Virus record (IMG/VR): IMGVR_UViG_3300036860_000110
Span: 1 to 23,048 of that record
Strand: one strand, 5' to 3'
Length of the DNA stretch: 23,048 bases
Origin: a virus
The notes under the pieces were generated by a model. That model was not told the origin of the DNA, did no database searches, and worked only from the letters and a program-made list of their open reading frames with translations. The position numbers and the translations under genes are program-made. Every line of letters starts with the position of its first letter. The stretch's first letter is position 1. Shown piece by piece: positions 14,700 to 21,500 of this stretch.

Positions 14700-15049
14700 C
14701 GGCCACTGCCCCGCTTGCTGGACCCGTTGGACGGGCCGCCGGGCTGGCCGAGCAGCGCGCGGACCTGCTCCATGTCCGGCTGCGCGACGACCAGCTCCCC
14801 CGGCCACACCTGCAGGTGCCCCATGAGGATCTGGACGATCTGCTGGGTGAACGCCCGATCGGAGAAGATCGTCTTGGTGCCCGAGGGGGTGGTGATGTCC
14901 CAGCGGAGCATGTGCAGCGTCGGCTGGCCCGGCTGGGTCGCGGTGACCAGGTCCACCTTCACCTGGGTTGGCAGCGGCTGCGGGACGACCTGCGGTGCCG
15001 CCGGTGGCGGCAGCGGCGGCAGCGGCTGGGGGGTTGGCTCCGGGGTCAT
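14696..15049 (-). CDS. Proline-rich N-terminus hypothetical protein (117 aa)
   Basis: ATG 15049 follows the preceding TGA by one base, so translation is probably coupled. Residues 1-30 are Pro/Gln-rich; residues about 30-105 form a mixed fold with VKVDLVTATQPGQPTLHML and FSDRAFTQQIVQILMG, and the C-terminus is Gly/Ser-rich and basic. No signal peptide, unlike its neighbours. Function not recognised. Its TGA lies in a GTGA overlap with an 18-codon mini-ORF. Confidence 0.7.
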   Translation of the reverse strand: MTPEPTPQPLPPLPPPAAPQVVPQPLPTQVKVDLVTATQPGQPTLHMLRWDITTPSGTKTIFSDRAFTQQIVQILMGHLQVWPGELVVAQPDMEQVRALLGQPGGPSNGSSKRGSGR

Positions 15050-15050
15050 C

Positions 15051-15458
15051 TCAGAGCGTCACCGAGATCCCGTTGGTCACGTCGGTCACGGTCACGGCCC
15101 CGAACACGACCGACATCGGCGGGGAGCAGGACGGCTGGAACACCGCCTTGAGGTCGAGCGAGAAGTACGCCTTGCCGTTTTGCACAGGCACGTCGGCGGA
15201 GGCGGTCACGGTCTCCTTGTTGGTGGCCTGGGGGAACTGCTGCCCCGGGTTCAGGCACGCCGCCACCACGGACGCTTCGACGGTGATCTGGGTCTCGTCG
15301 CCGAGGCCGGCTTCCTTCCCGCTCACCGTCAGCGTGTCACCCGAGCGGGTCGTGGTGACCGTGCCGTCGACGAAGTGGGGCGAACCGGCCCACGCCGGCG
15401 CCGCGGCGACAGCGAGCAGCGCGCAGGCCAGCGCGAGGATGGTGATGATTCGCTTCAC
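15051..15458 (-). CDS. Secreted protein with Sec signal peptide (135 aa)
   Basis: Starts at GTG 15458 with AGAAGGAG about six bases upstream. Residues 1-24 form a textbook Sec signal: MKR, a long Leu/Ala/Ile core, and a cleavage site AWA before G25. The mature part is about 111 residues, Thr/Val-rich and probably beta-structured, with two cysteines (in VAACLNPG and PSCSPP) that could form a disulfide outside the cell. No known domain recognised. A Sec-exported protein inside a virion gene block is unusual and suggests a moron or surface-acting product. The stop is one base before the next ATG. Confidence 0.8.
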   Translation of the reverse strand: MKRIITILALACALLAVAAAPAWAGSPHFVDGTVTTTRSGDTLTVSGKEAGLGDETQITVEASVVAACLNPGQQFPQATNKETVTASADVPVQNGKAYFSLDLKAVFQPSCSPPMSVVFGAVTVTDVTNGISVTL

Positions 15459-15481
15459 GAATGCTCCTTCTCAGCAGTTGG

Positions 15482-15643
15482 TCAGAGTCGTGCCCATGCG
15501 GCCCACGCGAGCGTGAGCATCCAGCAGGCCAGGCCCGCGGCGACTAGGTCGTGGCGCCACGGCTTGGCGAAGAAGGCGACGATGAACAGCACGAGCGCCG
15601 CGAGCAGCAGCACGGCGACGACCCACGGGGCCATGGCGGGCAT
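15482..15643 (-). CDS. Two-helix membrane peptide (53 aa)
   Basis: Start set at ATG 15643 because GGGAGG lies five bases upstream; the frame is open further up but without a site and overlapping the previous gene. Residues about 5-26 and 32-50 are hydrophobic helices joined by the basic turn KPWRHD, and the protein ends in WARL. This is a minimal hairpin membrane protein; no family recognised. It precedes two genes whose products carry export signals, so the group may act at or outside the host membrane. Confidence 0.65.
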   Translation of the reverse strand: MPAMAPWVVAVLLLAALVLFIVAFFAKPWRHDLVAAGLACWMLTLAWAAWARL

Positions 15644-15653
15644 GCGAACCTCC

Positions 15654-15935
15654 CTAGGCGAGCCACACCGACCCGGACAGGGTCCCGGTCGAGATGGTGG
15701 CGAACACGCCGTTGGCGGCCCGGAGCCCCGTGGCGATCGCCACGGTCGCCGCCAGCGCACCCGCAGCGGTGTCGAAGGTGGCCAGGATCGTCCCGGACCC
15801 GGCCGCCGCGTTGTCCCACAGGGTCACGGTCGCCGCGACGGAGGTGCGCAGGCTGTACCCGCGCAGCTCGCACGGGTTGGCGCTGATGACCCCGGCCGCC
15901 GCGGCGGCGGGCGAGGCCATCACATCCAGCGACAT
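15654..15935 (-). CDS. Small beta-rich protein after capsid, possible decoration protein (93 aa)
   Basis: Start taken at ATG 15935, seven bases after AGGGG; a GTG two codons earlier (15941) is the alternative. After an Ala-rich N-terminus the protein alternates short hydrophobic strands and Gly/Ala/Thr turns (LRGYSLRTSVAATVTLWDN, later GVFATISTGTLSGSVWLA), the look of a small beta-sandwich. Similar proteins occur near capsid and tail genes of many phages, usually unannotated. Being directly after the capsid gene, a capsid decoration or head-fibre role is a reasonable guess but unproven. Its ribosome binding site and start codon are inside a long hairpin. Confidence 0.65.
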   Translation of the reverse strand: MSLDVMASPAAAAAGVISANPCELRGYSLRTSVAATVTLWDNAAAGSGTILATFDTAAGALAATVAIATGLRAANGVFATISTGTLSGSVWLA

Positions 15936-15970
15936 CAGCACACCCCTAGGAGGGGCATGCTGATGTCGCT
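15928..15970 (-). promoter_or_regulatory. 20-bp RNA hairpin hiding the ribosome binding site of the next gene
   Basis: In the minus-strand transcript bases 15970-15951 pair with 15947-15928 around a three-base loop. Eighteen pairs are Watson-Crick and two adjacent ones are G-U or U-G wobbles, so the helix is complete only in this RNA strand; the opposite strand would carry A-C mismatches. The AGGGG ribosome binding site (15947-15943) and the ATG (15935-15933) of the downstream gene both lie in the 3' arm. No U-run follows, so it is not a typical intrinsic terminator. It begins 17 bases after the capsid stop. Likely roles: limiting translation of the next gene, or shielding the 3' end of capsid mRNA. 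Confidence 0.7.
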
Positions 15971-15987
15971 CCGCCAGGTCCGCCGGC

Positions 15988-18957
15988 TCACGGGATGCCC
16001 TGGCGCTGGAAGCCGCGGTAGTCCAGCACGGCCCCCGAGTAGATGTGGCGGATCTTGTACTTGATGACGTCGTTGGAGAACACCGAGCCCTGCGTCGGGT
16101 CCGACTGGGTGAACAGCTCCGGGGTGTCGCGGCCCTGGTAGAACCCGATCTCGATGGTGGGGCACAGCGACGGGTCGGCGACCACGAACCACCAGTTCGA
16201 CGCGGGGGTGCCGGTCACGCCGGGGAAGTAGTCCACCACGATGAAGTCCATCGAGGAGTGGATGTTCGGCGTGTCGGAGGGGCCCGCGGGGGTGGCGGGG
16301 ACCGCCACGACCGACTTGGTGAGCTGGTAGGCGATCTCCTCCAGCGACGCCGGCACGACCAGCGTGCGGGGGACCAGCGAGAGGATGTCGGCGGTGTCGC
16401 CGTAGGCGCTCTGCGCGCGCATCTTCGCGCGGATCAGCGACAGCGCGGTCTGGGACAGCGCCGGTGGGGTGATGATCAGGTCGTTGGCGTGGGTGGCGAC
16501 GTTGAACAGCGCGATCGCGTCGTAGATCGCGGCGTTCGCGCGGAGGAAGTCCCACACGAACCGGTACAGGGTCTGCGCGGCGGCCAGGCCGAGCTTGACG
16601 GGGATCTTGCTGATCGCGCGGACGTCGTCGTTGGCGATCATCTCGAGGGTGAGGTCCTCGGTGCCGCCACGCTTGGTCGGGGTGTAGGTGACTTCCTCGT
16701 TGGTCGGGGAGGTCAGCGCGGTGTACGCGGCCGCCTGCGCGACCGCCGGGAGGGTACCGTACCCGCCGATCCGGTCGATCCGCACGGTGCGGAAGTCGTT
16801 GACCGGCGCGATGCTCGAGACGATGTTCCGCCAAGACTGCAGGCTCGGCTGGCCGTACTCGGCGACCATCCGCCGGGTGATCGAGTCACCCAGGACCAGG
16901 TTCCAGCTGGACGAGGTCATGGACTCCTGCGCGTGCACACCCGAGTCGAACGGCCCGACCGACTCCGCCATCATCGTGCGGTTGAAGTCCTCGTCCCAGT
17001 TCTTCGGCTGGCGGCCGGTGATGTCCACGAACGCCTGCCGGAACGACCGGTAGCCGTGCTGGTAGTCGCCCTCGAAGAACTTGTCGAGCGCCTCGATCTT
17101 CTTCTCGATCGACTCGCTGCCGACCGTGGCCCCACCGATCCGGGGGGTGAGCGAGGCGCCCTCGAACACGGCGATGCCGTCCTTGATGTTGGCGATCCGC
17201 GCGTCGACGTCGGCCTCGGTCATCGGCTCGGGGAGGCTCTCCATGATCCGGTCGAAGCTGGTCATCGGCAGGCCCGCGGCGAGGATCTTGTCGCGGGTCA
17301 ACGTCCGCGCCAGCCACGAGTCCTTCCCGATCGCCTCGCTGGCGCGGGTCTCCCCGCCCCGCAGCGCGTGGAGGACGCTCGGCGGGGGCGGTGGGGTGGC
17401 CTCGGTGGCGGGTGTGCCACCGTTGCCGTTGCCGTTGCTGGCGGTGTGCCGCTTGAGGCCAACGCCGGCGAGCTGCTCGTCGGACGCCTCCTTCAGCACG
17501 CCGAGCAGTTCATCGAGGGTGGGGGGCACGGACTCCTCCTTGCTACTGTCGGGCTCCGCGCCCGAACCGGTTGTTGCTGGGGTTTCGCCGCCGGCGACCA
17601 TCCGGACGGCCCGGCCGCCGGCTGCCGGGTCCGCGACGATGTCGGACGAGTTGACCTTGGTGATCGCGGTCGCCTCCTGGAGGCGGCGGCCACCCACCAC
17701 GATCGACTTGTAGGTGCCGTAGACGTCGTGGGAGATCCCCACCAGCGGTGGCAGGCCCTGCTCCTGGCCGAGCGCCGCGTCGAGCGCCTCCGCGGCGTGG
17801 ACCGCGCCGGGGAACAGGTGCAGGTCGCCCTCCAGGCCCACGTCGGTCGCCACGACGTCGCGGTACGACCCGATCAGCCCCTGGATCGTCCCCGACGCCA
17901 TCTCCTGGTCGCTGCGGTGGTGGTCGTAGGCCTTGGCACCCTCGTACAGCGGCGCCGCGGCCCGCATCACCGCCTCCGGGTAGCGCCGCATGTTCTTCGA
18001 GTCCCCGTAGGCGATGATCCGCACCCCGAACACCCGCCCGCCGCCCTCGTCGACGCCCTTGGCCTCCAGCACCCGACCGTCGATCCGGTCGCGCTGCTGC
18101 TCCGCCGGCGCTGGCGCCTCGCCGAGCTCGACCGCCTCACCCGCTCCGGTCTGCATCGCGGCTGGGGCGGGGGTGTAGGTCCGCACCACCATCGAGGGAA
18201 CGCCGAGGGTCACCTGTCCGGCCTCGTCGACGCTGTACGGACGCTGCCACAGCTCGTCTTTGCTGCCGCAGGAGTAGACCACCTGGCTGTCGGTCAGGTC
18301 GGCGATGTAGCAGTAGGCGTAGAACTCGCCGCTGCGTTCCCGCTCGTCCTCGGCGAGCGCGGCGCGGACCAGCTCGCGGACGTCGTCGAACGAGCGGGCC
18401 CCGTCGATCATCGCCTCGGTGCTTGAGTCGGAGATGGTGATATTGAACTTGCTGGCAGCGCCCTTGATCCGCCCCTTGATGAGCTTCAGCTGACTGGCGG
18501 TGTACTGCGCCGCGTTCTTCTTCTGGTTGATGTACGACCACGCCGCCCGGGTCCGGTCCGCCGTGCTCAGGTCGTAGCGGGCGACCGGGGTGAGGCCCGT
18601 GTCAGATGCCTGCTGCCCGGCGCCGTCCAGATAGCCAGGATCGGCGTAGTCGACATCGCCGTGCGGCTTGGTCGCGGTCGCCTTGGCAGTCGCCTCAGCG
18701 GTCTCCTCGGCCGGCTCGCCCTCCTCGCCCTCAGCGGCCGGGGTCTCCTCCGGCGCGCCGACCGACTCGGTCATGCGAACCCCCTCAGCAGGTTGGGGGA
18801 CAGGCCGGAACACGTGCCGGCAGTTCGGGCAGGTCACCATCCCCGTGCCATCAGGAGCCGGCTGGCCGTTGAACCCGGCCTCCATCAGCTCCTGATTGCA
18901 CACCGGGCAGCCGGCACGCCCCGCCGGGCCCTCGTGGTTGTGCTCGAGGGCGGTCAC
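15988..18957 (-). CDS. Prohead protease-major capsid fusion with N-terminal zinc ribbon (989 aa)
   Basis: One uninterrupted frame from GTG 18957. Seen in order: a zinc ribbon (CPVC at 17-20, CPNC at 43-46); an acidic linker; a segment of DUF6582 type (about 101-175, with DYADPGY and RAAWSYINQ); a module with FYAYCYIADLTDSQVVY (about 212-228); an HK97-type prohead protease domain (about 290-440) with candidate catalytic His in DHHRSD (345-350) and Ser in GISHD (407-411); a Ser/Thr/Gly linker; then the HK97-fold capsid part (about 600-989). Proteolysis after assembly would release the mature capsid subunit. An internal ATG at 18774 (residue 62) has its own GAGGGG site, so two products with and without the zinc ribbon are possible. 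Capsid and protease are usually separate genes. Confidence 0.88.
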   Translation of the reverse strand: MTALEHNHEGPAGRAGCPVCNQELMEAGFNGQPAPDGTGMVTCPNCRHVFRPVPQPAEGVRMTESVGAPEETPAAEGEEGEPAEETAEATAKATATKPHGDVDYADPGYLDGAGQQASDTGLTPVARYDLSTADRTRAAWSYINQKKNAAQYTASQLKLIKGRIKGAASKFNITISDSSTEAMIDGARSFDDVRELVRAALAEDERERSGEFYAYCYIADLTDSQVVYSCGSKDELWQRPYSVDEAGQVTLGVPSMVVRTYTPAPAAMQTGAGEAVELGEAPAPAEQQRDRIDGRVLEAKGVDEGGGRVFGVRIIAYGDSKNMRRYPEAVMRAAAPLYEGAKAYDHHRSDQEMASGTIQGLIGSYRDVVATDVGLEGDLHLFPGAVHAAEALDAALGQEQGLPPLVGISHDVYGTYKSIVVGGRRLQEATAITKVNSSDIVADPAAGGRAVRMVAGGETPATTGSGAEPDSSKEESVPPTLDELLGVLKEASDEQLAGVGLKRHTASNGNGNGGTPATEATPPPPPSVLHALRGGETRASEAIGKDSWLARTLTRDKILAAGLPMTSFDRIMESLPEPMTEADVDARIANIKDGIAVFEGASLTPRIGGATVGSESIEKKIEALDKFFEGDYQHGYRSFRQAFVDITGRQPKNWDEDFNRTMMAESVGPFDSGVHAQESMTSSSWNLVLGDSITRRMVAEYGQPSLQSWRNIVSSIAPVNDFRTVRIDRIGGYGTLPAVAQAAAYTALTSPTNEEVTYTPTKRGGTEDLTLEMIANDDVRAISKIPVKLGLAAAQTLYRFVWDFLRANAAIYDAIALFNVATHANDLIITPPALSQTALSLIRAKMRAQSAYGDTADILSLVPRTLVVPASLEEIAYQLTKSVVAVPATPAGPSDTPNIHSSMDFIVVDYFPGVTGTPASNWWFVVADPSLCPTIEIGFYQGRDTPELFTQSDPTQGSVFSNDVIKYKIRHIYSGAVLDYRGFQRQGIP

Positions 18958-19328
18958 GACGGCGACGCCTTCCCCTTCGCCGACGCCACCTTCTCAGCCT
19001 TGGCCGGCGCCGCCTTCGGCTCGTCCGCAGTGGCACTGGCGGGCTCCGGGGCCGCCGGGGCAGCCTCAGAGCCGAGCTTGGAGGCGTCAGCGACCTCGTA
19101 CATTCCGCCGCCACCGACCGGGATGACCACCCCACGGCCGCTCTTGAGCACGACCAGGTCGCCGGCGTCGACCAAGCGGACCTCGTCGATGTCCTGTTCG
19201 GGTAGGCCAAGCTGCTGCGCCGCCTCCGCCTTCGACCGCACGGTCGGCACGACGTCGTCGCCGACGTGGTAGGAGCCGTCGCCGGCCATGCCACGCCGCG
19301 CGACCTCAGCCTGCTCTGAACGGGCCAT
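18954..19328 (-). CDS. Hypothetical protein with A/P/E/K-rich C-terminus (124 aa)
   Basis: Start set at ATG 19328 because a strong AAGGAGG site, which includes the portal stop, lies six bases upstream; a farther upstream start at 19382 would sit inside portal and has no such site. Residues about 30-85 look like a small folded domain (SKAEAAQQLGLPEQDIDEV, then GRGVVIPVGGGGMYEV); residues 86-124 are low-complexity Ala/Pro/Glu/Lys. It ends in a GTGA overlap with the capsid polyprotein. Position between portal and protease would suit a scaffold-like or capsid accessory role, but nothing in the sequence proves it. Confidence 0.7.
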   Translation of the reverse strand: MARSEQAEVARRGMAGDGSYHVGDDVVPTVRSKAEAAQQLGLPEQDIDEVRLVDAGDLVVLKSGRGVVIPVGGGGMYEVADASKLGSEAAPAAPEPASATADEPKAAPAKAEKVASAKGKASPS

Positions 19329-19338
19329 TCGTCCCTCC

Positions 19339-20778
19339 TTATGCGGGCCCAACGGCCCGGAGCTTGGCCTTTGCGGCGTCATCCACCGCGCCTGCCACGT
19401 CGTCAGGGTTGGCCGCCGACGAGTCGAGCTCGGCGGTGTAGGGGATGCCGACGTAGTCCTCCCACGCCTTGCGCGCTGCGACCGCCGCGCCCTCGCGTGA
19501 GAGCGCGCCGATCTGGACGAGCTTCTCCAGCCCAGTGCTGAGGTTCAGGAGGACCTGCGCGGTGATCTGGCTGTCCGCCGCGGCGATCTCCGGGCCGGTC
19601 ACCAGCACCGCCTGCGCCGCCGGGATCGCAAAGCTCTGCCCGGTCTTCGGATCGACCGCCTCCACCGTCGCCGCGAGGCGCTTGGCGGCCACGGCCTGGT
19701 CGACCGCGAAGCGGACCAGCTCGGTCATGTAGTCCAGCCACATCTTCTGGACCCCACCGACCCGGCGGCGGACCGGCTCCGCCATCGTCAGCGACGTGGC
19801 CCGGTTGGCGTCCTCCGGCTCCGCCAGCCACGTCTTGGCCAGCCCGGAGCCGCCTGCAACCTGGGTGAGGGCGCTCTTGGCGGCCACGGAGTCCTCTTCC
19901 GCGCCGGTCGAGCCCTGCTTGATGTCCCACTTGACCTTCTGGTTGTGGACCTCCATCGACCCGGACGGTGGGACCGCGGTGCCGCCCCGCTGGGTGATGA
20001 AGGTGTCGACGTCGCTCTGCTCACCTTCGACGGTCACGTCCCACACCAGGTACCGCATCAGCGCGGTCCGGTCGATCAGGTTCGACAACACCGTGTCGTA
20101 GTTGTCCAACCAGTCCAGGATCGGCATCAGGTATGGCATGCTGCGCTTGTCGGTCTCAAGCGACTTGAACGGCGCGAGGAACGTCGCCTCCCCGACCCGC
20201 AGGCCGGTCTGGTCGTCGATCTGGACGACCTGCAGGTCCCGGCCCTCGCTGGGCGCGCCATCCCACCGGTACAGGACCTTGTTCGGCCACAGCGCGTTCC
20301 CGGCGACCAGGGTCACGTCGGTGATCCATGACGGGTCGACCGGGGCGTAGCGGACCACCCCCGACAGCGGGCCGACCATCAGCTCCAGGAGCCGCTCCCC
20401 CAGCAGCATCGTCGACCGCAACGCGAGCTCCTGCCCGGCGGCGACGTTGTTGCGGGGGTCCTTCCAGAAGCCCTCCGCGACGCGGCGGACGTCGGGGTTG
20501 GTGACCTGCAGGCTCACCCCCGAGTCGCCCACACAGAACGACGTGTAGGTGTCGACGATCGCGCGGGCCATCGGGTTGGCCCGATAGGCGGCCACCGAGT
20601 AGGAGCGGGCGCGTTCCTGGGTCCAGTACGGCACCTCCCGCCCGGCTGACCCGGCGGGGCGCCAGCCGCGGTCCCCGTCGATCGGGTCGGTCGAGCTGGT
20701 GCCGAGCATCGCGCCGGTGGCGACGAGCTGCTGCGGGGTCGCCTCCGTCGCCCGCGCGGGCCAGAACCAGGACCTCAC
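19339..20778 (-). CDS. Portal protein (479 aa)
   Basis: Forms the dodecameric ring at the capsid vertex through which the terminase pumps DNA and to which the neck attaches. Start is GTG 20778, in a GTGA overlap with the previous stop. Portal-type features: an N-terminal region with WTQERARSYSVAAYRANPMARAIVDTY cut short here as residues about 52-78, typical of HK97/SPP1-like portals; a central wing region; DWLDNYDTVLSNLIDRT (about 225-241), the conserved helix-rich crown-side segment; and a C-terminal alanine-rich helical tail. Length is within the usual 450-550 range. Position directly after terminase and before protease/capsid agrees. Confidence 0.9.
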   Translation of the reverse strand: MRSWFWPARATEATPQQLVATGAMLGTSSTDPIDGDRGWRPAGSAGREVPYWTQERARSYSVAAYRANPMARAIVDTYTSFCVGDSGVSLQVTNPDVRRVAEGFWKDPRNNVAAGQELALRSTMLLGERLLELMVGPLSGVVRYAPVDPSWITDVTLVAGNALWPNKVLYRWDGAPSEGRDLQVVQIDDQTGLRVGEATFLAPFKSLETDKRSMPYLMPILDWLDNYDTVLSNLIDRTALMRYLVWDVTVEGEQSDVDTFITQRGGTAVPPSGSMEVHNQKVKWDIKQGSTGAEEDSVAAKSALTQVAGGSGLAKTWLAEPEDANRATSLTMAEPVRRRVGGVQKMWLDYMTELVRFAVDQAVAAKRLAATVEAVDPKTGQSFAIPAAQAVLVTGPEIAAADSQITAQVLLNLSTGLEKLVQIGALSREGAAVAARKAWEDYVGIPYTAELDSSAANPDDVAGAVDDAAKAKLRAVGPA

Positions 20779-20969
20779 TCGGCCGCCTCCCGGGTGGGCT
20801 TGTAGCCGATGGTGCGCTCGGGCTTGGCGCGGACGATCTTGGCCAGCTTGCCGTCCGGGCCGAGGAGCCGGCCGACCTCGGGGTTGTCGCTGACGGTCGC
20901 CTGCGGCTGGGGCGGCTCCATGTAGCGGCCCTTCTGGTAGTAGCCGGCCTCCGGCTGGTCGTCACACAT
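20775..20969 (-). CDS. Small hypothetical protein (64 aa)
   Basis: Starts at ATG 20969 overlapping the previous stop, and its own TGA overlaps the portal GTG start by four bases (GTGA). The N-terminal third is polar and proline/glutamine-rich; the rest (DNPEVGRLLGPDGKLAKIV) looks like a short amphipathic segment followed by a basic tail. No known domain recognised. The tight overlaps on both sides are the main support that it is translated. Confidence 0.65.
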   Translation of the reverse strand: MCDDQPEAGYYQKGRYMEPPQPQATVSDNPEVGRLLGPDGKLAKIVRAKPERTIGYKPTREAAE

Positions 20970-21229
20970 CAGCCAACCGCCCTCGGCCGCCGCTCACCCT
21001 GCGCCTGCCCAGTCGCCGGCGCCGCTGCTGGCGTCTGGACGGGGGTGCTGGCCTGCGCGACGACCGCCACGACGACCAGGACCAGCCCGGCGAGCAGCAG
21101 CGCCCACCAGCCGCCAGCCAGCCCGGCGACCGCGACGACCAGACAGACCAGCCCGGCCGCGCCGACCAGGTTCGACGTGAGCTGCCCGCCGAGGTGGGGC
21201 ACGCGGATGCGGATCTCCCGGGGTTCCAT
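20969..21229 (-). CDS. Small membrane protein with two transmembrane helices (86 aa)
   Basis: Starts at ATG 21229 inside the stop of the preceding gene (TGATG), indicating translational coupling. Residues about 20-40 and 42-59 are two near-continuous hydrophobic helices separated by GGWW; the N-terminus is charged (MEPREIRIRV) and the C-terminus is an A/P/T-rich tail ending in basic residues. That topology suits an inner-membrane hairpin protein. Location between terminase and portal does not suggest a lysis role, although a holin-like function cannot be excluded from topology alone. Function unknown. Confidence 0.75.
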   Translation of the reverse strand: MEPREIRIRVPHLGGQLTSNLVGAAGLVCLVVAVAGLAGGWWALLLAGLVLVVVAVVAQASTPVQTPAAAPATGQAQGERRPRAVG

Positions 21230-21489
21230 CAGCTCTCCTCGACCCGCTCGGGCCAGTGCCATGTCCCGCCCTTGTGCCCGTCCTCGTCCTGCGGTAGGTG
21301 CTGGTCGAAGAACAGGCCGCTCGGGTTGAGCACCGCAAGGGAAACGCACAGCGTGCCGGTCTCCGGGTCGATGCCCCTGGGGTTGTCGCAAAGCTCCGTC
21401 ACGACCGCCGCGCGGCACTCGCTCTTGTACTCGCCGCCCGGCGTGCCATAGCTCACGTAGTGGACGATGCGTCCAACGCTTGGCTTCAC
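21229..21489 (-). CDS. Small conserved actinophage protein of unknown function (86 aa)
   Basis: Start chosen at GTG 21489, because a GGGAG ribosome binding site lies just upstream and the start falls after the terminase stop; an upstream start at 21531 would overlap terminase and lacks a site. The protein is rich in aromatic and charged residues, with VGRIVHYVSYG near the N-terminus and GGTWHWPERV near the C-terminus. Proteins of this appearance recur beside terminase or portal genes in actinobacterial phages and prophages, but I know of no assigned function. No membrane segment, signal or catalytic motif is visible. Its stop overlaps the next start as TGATG. Confidence 0.8.
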   Translation of the reverse strand: MKPSVGRIVHYVSYGTPGGEYKSECRAAVVTELCDNPRGIDPETGTLCVSLAVLNPSGLFFDQHLPQDEDGHKGGTWHWPERVEES

Positions 21490-21500
21490 AGGTCTCCCTC

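Noticed and set aside
15928-15970. Intrinsic terminator after the capsid gene
   Set aside because: No U-run follows the hairpin and the next gene's start lies inside it; a regulatory or processing element fits better, although a factor-dependent stop cannot be excluded.
16045-18426. Very long open frame on the plus strand opposite the capsid polyprotein
   Set aside because: Arg/Gly/Asp/His-rich translation with no domain, opposite a well-supported gene; a consequence of high GC. The same holds for plus-strand frames at 164-1981, 7168-8586, 8784-10508 and 11841-12293.
20969-21229. Holin
   Set aside because: Two helices suit a holin, but no endolysin is next to it and it lies in the packaging block; kept as membrane protein of unknown role.
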